This document shows positions 33,177-42,281 of a DNA stretch of 64,000 bases, in pieces; position 1 is the stretch's first letter, and each line of letters begins with the position of its first letter. A model generated the notes under the pieces. The model made no database searches. It was not told the origin of the DNA and saw nothing but the letters and a program-made list of their open reading frames with translations. A program made the translations under genes and the position numbers. Source of the stretch: a virus; IMG/VR virus record IMGVR_UViG_3300001533_002283, positions 62,001 to 126,000 of that record; one strand, written 5' to 3'.

Positions 33177-34228
33177 TAGATTTTCCTCCCAATATCCTCT
33201 ATCAAGTCATAAAAATCTCCCAAATTAAAATCTTCTCCCTCTGCGTATTTATGCATATTAATGTAATTCATGTAGTGGTTCATATCCCCATCATGAGGAA
33301 AATAAACGGCCTCCTTATATCCAAAATCTCTGCTTTCTTTTGACTTAAAATTACTCTCCCATTTTTCGACATATTTGTAACCCGCTGATTTTATTTTCTC
33401 TCTAATATCATTGGTTTTACTGTATAATTCGCCAAACTTTTTGCCAGAAACGGCGTTTACCCAATGAGGTTTATAAAACTTAGGATTCCCGTGAAAATAA
33501 TCCCCATGAAATTGATAAACCGTCCTAGTTTTGGAGTCGAAACCATCAACAACGTATGTTTTTTCTCCAATTTTAAGTCTGTATTGCCGGATTAAACCAT
33601 CTATTGCCAAACTTTCTAACCATTCGTTCTCCTTTTTTGAGGAATTCGCGACACATCGTTTACAGCCATAGCCGGCCAAATGAGCGTGTGCGGTTTGTTG
33701 AAAAACTCCGTGTTTTTTACACACGATATCAACTAATATATCCGTCCCTTTATAATCCACGAGGGAATAGTCATATTTATCCCCGTGTTTTTCTTTCGCA
33801 GCTTCTATAAACGTTTCAGTTGTCTTTTTGAAATTAGGTTTACATTTTGGGCAACCAGAGCCATTTATATGCTCTTTAATTCCTTGGTTAAATTCACCGT
33901 GTTTCTTACAAACTATTTTTATCTTTTGTTTATTATTTTTATACTCAAAAGGGGGATATTCGTAGGTTTCCCCATGAACGGATTTAATTTCGCCGAGAAC
34001 CTCTTCTAAGGTTTTAATAAAACGATTTCCGCATCTTGGACACCCCTGCTCTTGGTAGATATGACCCGCCATAGCTTGTTCAAATTTTCCGTGAACCGAA
34101 CAAATTATAGTGGTTTTGTCATGTAATCTATATATGGGATGAGCTAAGGAGTAATCATATTTTTCTCCATGAATCTCCTTGGCTTTGCCAATATAATATT
34201 CAGATTTTTCTACTTTCGGAGTCGGCAT
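33176..34228 (-). CDS. EDxHD-type (Vsr-fold) homing endonuclease with zinc-ribbon repeats
   Basis: 350 residues. Three repeats of about 60 residues each carry YDYS, IxCxxHGxFxQ and GCPxC-type segments (residues ~10-70, 72-132, 134-195), typical DNA-binding modules of this class. The C-terminal domain, with VVDGFDSKTRTVYQFHGDYF, HGNP and then GELYSKTNDIREKIKSAGY, matches the I-Bth0305I/EDxHD family with a Vsr-like nuclease fold. A selfish gene inserted between nrdJ and its accessory genes; it starts 4 bases after nrdJ and leaves the operon readable. Confidence 0.8.
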   Translation of the reverse strand: MPTPKVEKSEYYIGKAKEIHGEKYDYSLAHPIYRLHDKTTIICSVHGKFEQAMAGHIYQEQGCPRCGNRFIKTLEEVLGEIKSVHGETYEYPPFEYKNNKQKIKIVCKKHGEFNQGIKEHINGSGCPKCKPNFKKTTETFIEAAKEKHGDKYDYSLVDYKGTDILVDIVCKKHGVFQQTAHAHLAGYGCKRCVANSSKKENEWLESLAIDGLIRQYRLKIGEKTYVVDGFDSKTRTVYQFHGDYFHGNPKFYKPHWVNAVSGKKFGELYSKTNDIREKIKSAGYKYVEKWESNFKSKESRDFGYKEAVYFPHDGDMNHYMNYINMHKYAEGEDFNLGDFYDLIEDIGRKI

Positions 34229-34231
34229 ATT

Positions 34232-36805
34232 TTACCCACACTTTGATGTTCCGCAGTCATTACAAACGATGCATCCTTCAGCACGGCTCAGATTATGACT
34301 TCCACAGTTTGAGCAAGTTTCCCCATGAACAACGGTCCCATCCTTGATACATTTTTTAAGAACTCGACTTAGGGACCGAGCGAAACAAGTCATATCTCCC
34401 TCCGTTTTCTCTAATTGATGAACAATAAAAGAAATATCCGCACCGTGTCTAAGAGCGGTCGAAATCATACGGGTGAGAGCGTCCGCATTAGAATCGGAAT
34501 GCCCGTTGGTTAGATTATATTTATCTTCTCCGTTAACTAGAGAATAATTGCCACGAGAATTCTTGGTTATTTTGCCTGATGTTATAGACTTAGGAATAAA
34601 AACAACTCCATCCGGGTTTTCGTTGGTGCCGGTAAATACCTCGTAAGGCTCACCATCCATTAGCCCCACGATTCCATAGTATTTTACTCCTTTAGAAGTT
34701 AAATGTTCAACCTTGCAGTCAAGTTCCTTGGGTCGCTTGGGGGCGGTTGTTTTCTTAATTGATGCGACCACCTCTTCTTTCTTTTCTTCCTTTGAAGATA
34801 AAACGGTTGTCATTGTGCCAGCCCGATAAGTAGTAATTCCTTTTAGATAACCTGTTTTATAGGCATCTAGATAAAGGTTTTCAAATGAATCATAAGGATA
34901 ATCAGCGGGGCAATTAACCGTTTTGCTCATTGAAGAGTCAATCCATTTACCCCAGCCAGCCATATCCACAACATGTTCTTCCACCTTTAAAGAAAGAGCA
35001 GTTTTAGCCCACTCGGCGGACTGATTCCATTCGTTGCGCTCTTTGAGAAATCTAACCCCATAATCAATACACGGAACTTCCTTGGTTAATCCGCGATTGC
35101 GATCTATTTTATAAATAATCCCGTTATATTCCGCACGAAGAACATCATCAGACCCCTCCTTTGTCATTTTAAACAAGGCGGTTTCTTTGAATTCTCCCTC
35201 CCAATATTTAGGAACTAGTGGTTTTAAATTATCGGGACAAATTGGGACAATGACAGTTCTGATGTATTCTGGCATGAAGATAGGCTCTAGTCCGCCAGAG
35301 CAAATGTTGGCCAGAATGGAGGTATTACCCGTAGGCTGAATAGAAAAAAGGGCAGAATTTCTAATTCCATAGGTTTTAATTTCAGAAATCAAATCACTTG
35401 GCAACCCAATCTGTTTAAAATAATAAGAATCGGCGTGTTTTTCGGGGTCACAATCTTTGAACATCCCTTTTTCTTTAGCGAGATTAATCGACGTTTTGAT
35501 TGCGGTTTCCGTGAAAACTTTCATCAAGTCAGCCTTAATCACCTCTGCCTTTTCAGAAGCAAAGGGAATTTTCATCATGTATAGGGCCGAACCCCAGCCC
35601 ATAACACCAATTCCGATACGCCGACGATTACGAATGGATTCGGAGTATTGTTCTAGAGGGGCGTTGGTATAATCATTAACGTTATCCAAGAAACGAACCG
35701 CATAAGACACGTATTTTTTTACCTTCTCATAATCAAAGTTCGTATAATCTCCATTTAAAAGTTGGGTAAGATTAATTGAAGAAAGGTTACATACACTTGC
35801 GAAGGGCAGCATTTGCTCGCCGCAGGGGTTGCTGGCATGAATCTTGCTCTTTTGTCCTGCATAATTCCAACAGTGTGTTTTGTTGGCCTTGTCCAAAAAC
35901 AAAATTCCGGGGTCATTTCTAGTGTAAGTGGAGGACATTAGTTTGTCCCACAAGCCAAGCAAAGAAACTGTTTTATGAACAACGACGGAATAGCCCCTGC
36001 TCTTCCAGTATTCAATATCTCCATCCCACTCCTCTTTATACTTCGGGTGCTTTGTGTCAGGAAAAACTAATTCCCACCCATCATTATTTTTAACAAATTC
36101 ACTATCTCCGCTCTTTTTAGCCTCTTTTAAAGCAAGAACTCTATCCATAAACTCATCTGAAACGCCAACAGAAATATTGAACTTTGCTAGACGGCCCTCG
36201 GTAAGTTTAGCGTCAATAAACTCTTCTACGTCCGGATGCCAACACCACAAGACACCCATCATTGCGCCCTTTCGAATTTTCCCTTTCGCTTTTGAGTTTT
36301 TTGATTTAACGCCGGAACCAGAGGTGATAATTTCCGAGGACTTATCAAAAAGTTCCATATATTTTACTGCGCCGGGGGTTTCTACGCCGATACCATGAAT
36401 AAAAGAACCACGAGGACGAATAAAGGAAAAATTCATGCCCCATCCACCCTCTGATTTAAGGGTCTTTGCTTGATATAAAAGAGTTTCGATAATACCCTCT
36501 AAAGAATCTTGATCGTAAGTTGATTTCGGACCAACGAAACAATTCATTAGAGTAGTTCCTTGCCATTCAGCCCCAGCATTAGAATAAATGCGCCCACCAC
36601 AAGTTACTCTAAAATCATAAAGCGTTTCATAAAACTTTTCAGACCACTCTTTTTTAAGCTCTTCTGTTTTTTCCACGGAAGCCACGGCGTTTGCCACTCT
36701 ACGAAAAGTATCGTCAACCGATTGGTCCTTATGGTCTTTGTAAGTGCTTTTCCACACTTCTTCAGAAAACTCATCCTTAAAAATCTCAGCGTTTGTTTTG
36801 CTCAT
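34232..36805 (-). CDS. nrdJ: Class II (adenosylcobalamin-dependent) ribonucleoside reductase
   Basis: 857 residues. GGRIYSNAGAEWQGTTLMNC and ASNPCGEQMLPFASVCNLSS include the paired and thiyl-radical Cys regions; FSIQPTGNTS is the substrate-binding loop. The C-terminus ends in CSNCGSHNLSRAEGC and CNDCGTSKCG, the zinc/redox tail of NrdJ, preceded by a TSCPD-like region (ADALTRMISTALRHGADISF). It reduces ribonucleotides to deoxyribonucleotides by means of adenosylcobalamin and works with or without oxygen. First gene of an operon that also encodes a BFD-like protein and a cobalamin adenosyltransferase, with its own promoter. Confidence 0.95.
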   Translation of the reverse strand: MSKTNAEIFKDEFSEEVWKSTYKDHKDQSVDDTFRRVANAVASVEKTEELKKEWSEKFYETLYDFRVTCGGRIYSNAGAEWQGTTLMNCFVGPKSTYDQDSLEGIIETLLYQAKTLKSEGGWGMNFSFIRPRGSFIHGIGVETPGAVKYMELFDKSSEIITSGSGVKSKNSKAKGKIRKGAMMGVLWCWHPDVEEFIDAKLTEGRLAKFNISVGVSDEFMDRVLALKEAKKSGDSEFVKNNDGWELVFPDTKHPKYKEEWDGDIEYWKSRGYSVVVHKTVSLLGLWDKLMSSTYTRNDPGILFLDKANKTHCWNYAGQKSKIHASNPCGEQMLPFASVCNLSSINLTQLLNGDYTNFDYEKVKKYVSYAVRFLDNVNDYTNAPLEQYSESIRNRRRIGIGVMGWGSALYMMKIPFASEKAEVIKADLMKVFTETAIKTSINLAKEKGMFKDCDPEKHADSYYFKQIGLPSDLISEIKTYGIRNSALFSIQPTGNTSILANICSGGLEPIFMPEYIRTVIVPICPDNLKPLVPKYWEGEFKETALFKMTKEGSDDVLRAEYNGIIYKIDRNRGLTKEVPCIDYGVRFLKERNEWNQSAEWAKTALSLKVEEHVVDMAGWGKWIDSSMSKTVNCPADYPYDSFENLYLDAYKTGYLKGITTYRAGTMTTVLSSKEEKKEEVVASIKKTTAPKRPKELDCKVEHLTSKGVKYYGIVGLMDGEPYEVFTGTNENPDGVVFIPKSITSGKITKNSRGNYSLVNGEDKYNLTNGHSDSNADALTRMISTALRHGADISFIVHQLEKTEGDMTCFARSLSRVLKKCIKDGTVVHGETCSNCGSHNLSRAEGCIVCNDCGTSKCG

Positions 36806-36853
36806 AATAATATATTAAAAATAGGTATAATTTGTTATCTAACTTAGGGTCTC

Positions 36854-36882
36854 TATTTACAGGTATTAACCCGCCGAGTCAA
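36854..36882 (-). promoter_or_regulatory. Sigma70-like promoter of the nrdJ operon
   Basis: -35 TTGACT (36877-36882), 17-bp spacer, -10 TAAATA (36854-36859); leader of about 42 bases, too short for a cobalamin riboswitch. Confidence 0.65.
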
Positions 36883-36944
36883 GAAAAAGTTGGGAAAAGT
36901 TTGTGTGATTTCACAATTCGTAAAGTGTTCAACCGTAATAAATT

Positions 36945-36976
36945 AAAAACCCGCCGAGGCTAAACCTCTAGCGGGG
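36945..36976 (-). terminator. Rho-independent terminator
   Basis: On the minus strand CCCGC...GCGGG with an inner GAGG/CCTC pairing forms a bulged stem followed by TTTTT. It ends the transcript of 37002-37400 just before the nrdJ promoter. Confidence 0.7.
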
Positions 36977-37001
36977 TGGGAATTGTATAAACGACTTTTA
37001 A

Positions 37002-37400
37002 TTAAAACCCAATAATTCTAAAAAAGAAGCCTCTTGACTCTTCGTTGGCTAACACCTTAATCGCCCCGAAAACAAATAAAAATAAAGCGCCCAAAACATA
37101 ACGGTTAAAAAGATATTTTTGTGCAAAGACTTTTATAGAAACTATTTGTTTTAATTCTTTATTGGTGTCTTTATCTAAAGGGTTCATCTCCTCTAATTTA
37201 TTTACCCTGCCATTGGTTTTAAAAGTTTGATTCTCAATGCTTTCCAATTTTTCGCTTTGTTTTACGGTTTCATCAATAAGCCAATTGCTTGTTTGAGAAA
37301 TAACGTTAAGATGCTCCAAGATATATCTATCCTTATCGGATGCATCTTTTAACAAGTATTCTGGCAAATTTGATTGAAATGAAGGTTTTTTTAAAGACAT
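37002..37400 (-). CDS. Membrane protein with coiled coil
   Basis: 132 residues from the ATG at 37400 (MSLKKPSFQSN); earlier in-frame starts overlap the preceding gene. Residues ~25-75 are helical with heptad-like spacing, and a membrane segment near the C-terminus (YVLGALFLFVFGAIKVLA) ends the protein. The layout recalls XhlA-type or holin-associated proteins but no signature is present. Confidence 0.55.
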   Translation of the reverse strand: MSLKKPSFQSNLPEYLLKDASDKDRYILEHLNVISQTSNWLIDETVKQSEKLESIENQTFKTNGRVNKLEEMNPLDKDTNKELKQIVSIKVFAQKYLFNRYVLGALFLFVFGAIKVLANEESRGFFFRIIGF

Positions 37401-37440
37401 GACTAAAGTTGTGGAAAGCATGGTAGGGTGGGGAGCGACA

Positions 37441-38184
37441 TTATTCCGTAACAATTTCCGTAACGGCTGCCAAATCGGGATTCATGGCAATCATTTCTTC
37501 TGCCGTTATTTTTGAAACAGGTTTAGACGACCACATCCGGCACGACCAATAACGCGCTTTCCATTTTGGTCCGGGATTATCGCAATTATGTCTAGCTCTA
37601 AAAGATTTTCTGCGTTCTGGATTATCCCTCTTAATACTCATGTTAGGGTCTCCAAAATTAACCTTAACAACATTACCCTTGTCATTTTTTACATAAACGG
37701 AAAATTTCTTAGGTCCGTTAGGGGTTCTAAAAGGTTTATTGAGAGTCTTTTTTTCTTTTTCAGCGTAAGCGGCATACCCCTCTTCAATATCCTCAATATC
37801 ATCTAAAAAGTCTTCTATTGACTCATAATCAGAAACGTTCTCTTGAAAATAAGCATAAACCGACTTCATTTCCTCGTCCTCGCACTCCTCTTTCGCCGCT
37901 TCCTCCACATCTACTTCCTCCACCTCAAATAACTCCGGCCATTTTTCCGCTTTGGTGGCCAACCAATCTTTCATTGCAACGGCGAACCCCACCGCTTCCT
38001 CAATTTTCTTCTTGCCCGGTTTTTCGCCCTCATAGGAAACCCGCCCACCACGCTTTTTGTAAGTCCTTAATACCCAAAGGTTTTTGGTATAAGCATTTTT
38101 ATCACCAAATTTTTCATCAGCTTCTTTACGGACTTTTTGAAGCAAATCTTTAGAGTGGTAAATTACCTTGGCGATTGATTTCAT
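37441..38184 (-). CDS. Conserved phage protein with RRKSFRARHNC motif
   Basis: 247 residues. A Lys-rich N-terminus, an acidic centre (residues ~95-140) and a conserved C-terminal part, KKFSVYVKND, VNFGDPNMSIKRDNP, RRKSFRARHNCDNPG and ARYWSCRMW, found in many unrelated phages, often in structural or head regions. The two Cys and a His could bind metal. Function unknown. The start has a TAACACTCTATG context. Confidence 0.65.
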   Translation of the reverse strand: MKSIAKVIYHSKDLLQKVRKEADEKFGDKNAYTKNLWVLRTYKKRGGRVSYEGEKPGKKKIEEAVGFAVAMKDWLATKAEKWPELFEVEEVDVEEAAKEECEDEEMKSVYAYFQENVSDYESIEDFLDDIEDIEEGYAAYAEKEKKTLNKPFRTPNGPKKFSVYVKNDKGNVVKVNFGDPNMSIKRDNPERRKSFRARHNCDNPGPKWKARYWSCRMWSSKPVSKITAEEMIAMNPDLAAVTEIVTE

Positions 38185-38259
38185 AGAGTGTTATAAGAAA
38201 ACTAAATTACGTGATAAGTATTACAGAAAATTTAAGGGGAATAGAAAAGGGATTTTTAC

Positions 38260-39039
38260 TTAATCCGATAAAACTTCTGGGATAGGTTTTCCAACCATAT
38301 TATAATAATCAGGATTAAATTCCAATTTATTTTCCGCTTCGTTCCATCTAAACGAACAATATTGCTGTCCCCACCGTTGAGCCTGATATCTTTGCTTAAG
38401 TTTCCCCCTCTCATCGGAAGGCCAAGTGTGGTGCGCCACGAGGCTTATTGTGGGTGGAATATTTCTATTGGAAAACTCTTTAAAGTCTTTTTGTTCACCG
38501 GTAACTTTGTGTTCGTAATATGGCTCGTTATCATGATAGAAGAAACCCATTTTATATACACCAGAGCTAACCCGAAAGGCGCGCGGCGGAGTGAACGGGG
38601 TGGCCAAATATTTATGATTGTCGAAAATATAATTCTTATAAGAGAAGCTGAACCAAGCAGTTAGGGAATCTCTGGCGATAAATCTGGCGATGTTGGAGAT
38701 GTTATCCAAGGTATAAAACTCATCGCTGTCCGCTAGGAAAACCCAATCACACCCTTGTTCCAATAAATAAAACAATGCCTTATTCCGCGCTTCCGCTTCT
38801 GATACAAATTTTGGCTCAGTTACCAGATAATCCAACGGTAACGTCTTCAAATATTCCGTCGCACATTCGTCATTCGCGAACTCTGTATCCTTATATTCCT
38901 TAAAGGGAACTGAAACCGCCGAGATAATCCAAGTGTTACCACCAGTTTTCTGTTCACGGGCTTTTAGCCAAACGGGAATGCTTTCTTTAACATATTCAAT
39001 ATTGCCGAAACCACAGTAGATCAATCCAATTTTAGCCAT
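38260..39039 (-). CDS. Glycosyltransferase-like protein (GT-A fold)
   Basis: 259 residues. It starts IGLIYCGFGNIEYVKESIPVW, and the sequence EAEARNKAL followed by CDWVFLADSDEFY (~95-107) is the nucleotide-sugar and DxD metal-binding region of GT2-like enzymes. HHTWPSDERGK follows near the end. It would transfer sugar from a nucleotide-sugar donor. First of a run of surface-modification genes. Confidence 0.7.
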   Translation of the reverse strand: MAKIGLIYCGFGNIEYVKESIPVWLKAREQKTGGNTWIISAVSVPFKEYKDTEFANDECATEYLKTLPLDYLVTEPKFVSEAEARNKALFYLLEQGCDWVFLADSDEFYTLDNISNIARFIARDSLTAWFSFSYKNYIFDNHKYLATPFTPPRAFRVSSGVYKMGFFYHDNEPYYEHKVTGEQKDFKEFSNRNIPPTISLVAHHTWPSDERGKLKQRYQAQRWGQQYCSFRWNEAENKLEFNPDYYNMVGKPIPEVLSD

Positions 39040-39065
39040 AATAATTTAGAGTAAAAGTTTTTACC

Positions 39066-39977
39066 TTACAATTTCTTCGCCCCACGTTCTTCCGCAAACC
39101 CCAACAACCAGAACATCTTATGTAATTCGCAAATCATGGAAATGAAGTTTGGCGCGGCGGCATAACCAGCAGAGTTCCAAAGCAGAAGATTCTTCACCGG
39201 ATTAAGCGTCACCAACTCTCGATTCAACTCTTTGGGATTAACCCCTTCAAAAATCTCCTTCTTCTCCGTCCCCCAATAAAATTCGTTTAACACACTCATC
39301 ATTTCAAACTTGCTTACACTTCCGCTCGGCACGAGATGGTGACACCCCGCAGAGAATAAATCGTTTTTAATAACGCCTTTGATAATTTGAGCAAGGTGAT
39401 AAGTTGTTACCCCGTTCCATTCGGTGTTGGTCCACCCAATATGCTTATCCGCTTCAATAAAACGCTCAAGAAATGAGTTTTTGGTGAATCGCTCTGGGCC
39501 GAGAATAGAACAGCGCAAATTCATCACGTTAGGAGAGATCACCTCCCCTAAGTGCTTACTCTTTGCGTAGTAATCACGAGAGCGATCAGCCGACATTTCA
39601 TCATTTTGGGGGAGTTTACTTTCGTCAAAAACGCAATCGGTTGTCAAGTGAATAATCTTAGACTCTTTGCAATTTTTGGCCAACTCAATAGGGAAAAGGG
39701 TGTTTAGTCTAACATATTCTTCGGGCGTGGGTTTTGCATTAGGAATCGCCCCGATGCAGTTAACGATGTAATCATAATTCTTGGCGAAAAACGGAGTGTC
39801 TTTAATCGCATCGAATTTATACACGTCGTAGCCTTTCCCTCGGAATAACTCTTCGCGGGAACGAGTGGTGACTCCAAGGTGGAGTGAATCATCCGCGCCT
39901 AACACCTTTTCTATCATACTCCCGGCCATGCCTGTTGCGCCGAGGATTAAAACTTTAGTTTTTTGATTGTTTGTCAT
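39066..39977 (-). CDS. RmlD-like NAD(P)-dependent sugar-nucleotide reductase
   Basis: 303 residues. Rossmann loop VLILGATGMAGSMIEKVL (9-26), NCIGAIPNA, STxC-type HLTTDCVFDES and catalytic YYAKSKHLGE match the dTDP-4-dehydrorhamnose reductase (RmlD) group of short-chain dehydrogenases. It probably reduces a 4-keto-deoxysugar nucleotide. In this genome the candidate substrate is a GDP-4-keto sugar made by Gmd and the dehydratase at 43586-44848. The exact sugar is an inference. Confidence 0.75.
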   Translation of the reverse strand: MTNNQKTKVLILGATGMAGSMIEKVLGADDSLHLGVTTRSREELFRGKGYDVYKFDAIKDTPFFAKNYDYIVNCIGAIPNAKPTPEEYVRLNTLFPIELAKNCKESKIIHLTTDCVFDESKLPQNDEMSADRSRDYYAKSKHLGEVISPNVMNLRCSILGPERFTKNSFLERFIEADKHIGWTNTEWNGVTTYHLAQIIKGVIKNDLFSAGCHHLVPSGSVSKFEMMSVLNEFYWGTEKKEIFEGVNPKELNRELVTLNPVKNLLLWNSAGYAAAPNFISMICELHKMFWLLGFAEERGAKKL

Positions 39978-39979
39978 TT

Positions 39980-40420
39980 TTAATTTAAAAGATTTTTATT
40001 TTCGAAATTATTTCCAACAACTTCATAGCTAAATACACTTCCGTTTTTGGGGCAGAACTCCCATTCTGAAACTGGGTAATAATTGTATTTAATAAAAGTC
40101 TCTTTATTTTCGTTAACACCGATTTCTGTTTTATATCTAGCGATAACTCCATTTCCTAGATGATAACATACTTCACAAAAGCAATTTCCCCTGCTTCCAG
40201 AAAAAACAAGAATATCTCCGATAAAAACTTTTTTGTTGTTTTTGTCAATACAATTCGTGGATGGTTGAACGACAAATCGACGATCTTTGTTTTTAATCGG
40301 TAAAAAATATCTACCATCAGACTCAAGAATGTTTCCCTCAACGTCCAACGCCAACTCATTATCATATCGTTTAGTCTGAGTATCCCATATTCTAAAAAAT
40401 TTTTGATATTGATTTGTCAT
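39980..40420 (-). CDS. YopX family protein (copy 3 of 3, divergent)
   Basis: 146 residues. FFRIWDTQTKRYDNELAL at the start, IDKNNKKVFIGDILVF in the middle and YEVVGNNFEN at the end are recognisable though diverged YopX segments. Located among glycosylation genes; overlaps the GT9 gene by 4 bases. Function unknown. Confidence 0.7.
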   Translation of the reverse strand: MTNQYQKFFRIWDTQTKRYDNELALDVEGNILESDGRYFLPIKNKDRRFVVQPSTNCIDKNNKKVFIGDILVFSGSRGNCFCEVCYHLGNGVIARYKTEIGVNENKETFIKYNYYPVSEWEFCPKNGSVFSYEVVGNNFENKNLLN

Positions 40421-41295
40421 AATTTATTGTTAGTTTTTTCTAAAATTTTGGCTAGAACTTGATCTTGAGGGATGTTGTCGGTGCCGTGAAAAGAATAAAA
40501 AGAAAAGTTATTTGGATTATCGACAGATAGCGCAGAGGGATTGTTTTCATTACCCCAATGAATAGGAATAAGAGAAATTTGTGGAATAGAATACGCGCCG
40601 AGAACCAAGGCCGAACCAGAATCCGTTCCAATAACTAAATCACATTCCAAAGCCTCTTTAATCTGGTCGAAAAACGGAAGAGAATTTAAACGTAATACAG
40701 ATTGGTTTTTACCCCCAAATAATTCCCAATCTTTTTCGCCGCCAAATTGATAAATAAAATAACCACGAGCAATTAATGGTTCTAATAAAGACTCCCAATA
40801 GTGTAAACTTGGGTTACGAACGTTTTGTGCAGAGTATCCCGCCTGAATAAATGCCCCTATAATCTTCTTGGAGAAGTCTTTACGAGTTGAGGGCCAATAT
40901 TTTTTAAGTTGCGGACGACGCTCTTCCTCTGTCAATTTTTCCCACATGTCCATACTTAAACTAGCCATCCGCCACGTCTCAGAATATATCGAAAAGTGTC
41001 GCGGATAAAGATCATCCGGATGTTGGGGATTTATTTCCATGATATAGCTTGCTGAACGCATTTTCTCATAATCGCGTTTAGACTCAATCCCTTCCTTCCC
41101 ATCCGTGATATAAATCTCGTCAATCCATTCGCAATTGTAATAGATTGGGGCGATTTGCCTAACCTTATTTGCTGTTGGCCAAATCAGGTGTGATGATGGG
41201 AATAATTTCTTGAAATGACGGGCAATCGGTAGGGCTGCTACCTGATCTCCAATCATTTGCGCTCGGCCAATCCACAGAACGGGGCTTTCTTTCAT
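40417..41295 (-). CDS. GT9-family (heptosyltransferase-like) glycosyltransferase
   Basis: 292 residues. VLWIGRAQMIGDQVAALPIARH (6-27) resembles the start of GT9 enzymes, and DLVIGTDSGSALVLGAYSIPQISL (~226) is the C-terminal donor-binding region with the usual D-S-G. It is likely to add a sugar to a phage or host glycan. A GIY-YIG gene lies upstream beyond an 87-base gap without a gene. Confidence 0.75.
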   Translation of the reverse strand: MKESPVLWIGRAQMIGDQVAALPIARHFKKLFPSSHLIWPTANKVRQIAPIYYNCEWIDEIYITDGKEGIESKRDYEKMRSASYIMEINPQHPDDLYPRHFSIYSETWRMASLSMDMWEKLTEEERRPQLKKYWPSTRKDFSKKIIGAFIQAGYSAQNVRNPSLHYWESLLEPLIARGYFIYQFGGEKDWELFGGKNQSVLRLNSLPFFDQIKEALECDLVIGTDSGSALVLGAYSIPQISLIPIHWGNENNPSALSVDNPNNFSFYSFHGTDNIPQDQVLAKILEKTNNKL

Positions 41296-41382
41296 AGGTT
41301 TTTGTTTTTATTGTAAGCTCTCTGTTGTCCTTATCAAATACTTGGAGTAAGAAAAATCCATTTGAGTGTCTTTCTCCGCGCG

Positions 41383-42279
41383 TTACGAGACGTGATATAT
41401 ATTGTTTCTTGAGCAGAAGAGCTTGACTTCTTCTAATCCTTTTATATCAAAAATTTTATTTTCTTTTTTAAAAATTATCCTAGAATAAACATAATTTTTA
41501 TTTTTGGGTTTTATTTTTCTAGGGTTTAAAACCGTGAAGCCTCGATGGGATACCATCTTTTCTTTGAATAAGCATCCTACCGCTCCAGTGCTCAAGTCGT
41601 GCTCTCTACAAAATGCGGCTATGTTATCTACTTCATAAACTACATCGTCTTTTTTTAGAAATCTTGTTTTTGTTTTTCTATTCCTAGCCTTCATGTTGGC
41701 ATCTTTCAAATGAAATCCTTTTATTGACTTCATCTTATCAGCCAAAACCATAGATACTGCACTCCTGTATCTTTGCGGCCAGCCCATCTCCTCCACGAAC
41801 CCAGCTATCGAATTAAACTTATACTCAATCCCATCCTTATACAAGGAATAATCACCCAAAAACCTAGCCCTTTGTGATTTTCGCGCCCTTTCTCTAGTCT
41901 GTTCAGATAAAATCCGATTAGTCTTCCCTCCTCCGTTTAAGTTATATCCATTTGGACTTATGGTTTTATATTTTTCTATATAAAATTCCTCTAAAACATC
42001 AAGATCCTCTTTATTTTTAGAGTGTTCTAAAAGATAAATATAAAAGCTAGATTTTCCGTATTTTTTAACGGCTCTATAAAGCCTTGGGGCATCATGTTTA
42101 TTTGGCTTGAATCCTTTGTATCTTTTAGAGAAAGTTTTTGCCGTTTGACCTATATACATCATTCCATTTAGGCGATTCAAAATCAAATAAATGATATTCA
42201 ATTTGGTTTTAATATCCTCTTCGGAAGCAGAAATTAAATCTTTAATGCTCTCTGGAATTATGTCTATCGCCCTCTCCAT
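41383..42279 (-). CDS. GIY-YIG homing endonuclease
   Basis: 298 residues from the ATG at 42279, 3 bases after the preceding stop. The GIY-YIG domain reads IYLILNRLNGMMYIGQTAKTF (~30), then the catalytic Arg (FSKRYKG) and Glu (LEEFYIEKY). The C-terminal part holds NUMOD-like repeats (YKFNSIAGFVEEMG; YEVDNIAAFCREHDLS) used in DNA binding. A free-standing selfish gene between a GT9 and a methyltransferase gene. Confidence 0.85.
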   Translation of the reverse strand: MERAIDIIPESIKDLISASEEDIKTKLNIIYLILNRLNGMMYIGQTAKTFSKRYKGFKPNKHDAPRLYRAVKKYGKSSFYIYLLEHSKNKEDLDVLEEFYIEKYKTISPNGYNLNGGGKTNRILSEQTRERARKSQRARFLGDYSLYKDGIEYKFNSIAGFVEEMGWPQRYRSAVSMVLADKMKSIKGFHLKDANMKARNRKTKTRFLKKDDVVYEVDNIAAFCREHDLSTGAVGCLFKEKMVSHRGFTVLNPRKIKPKNKNYVYSRIIFKKENKIFDIKGLEEVKLFCSRNNIYHVS

Positions 42280-42281
42280 AT

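Noticed and set aside
36806-36860. Cobalamin riboswitch before nrdJ
   Set aside because: The leader after the predicted promoter is only about 42 bases and has no B12-box-like structure; known cobalamin riboswitches are about 200 bases.
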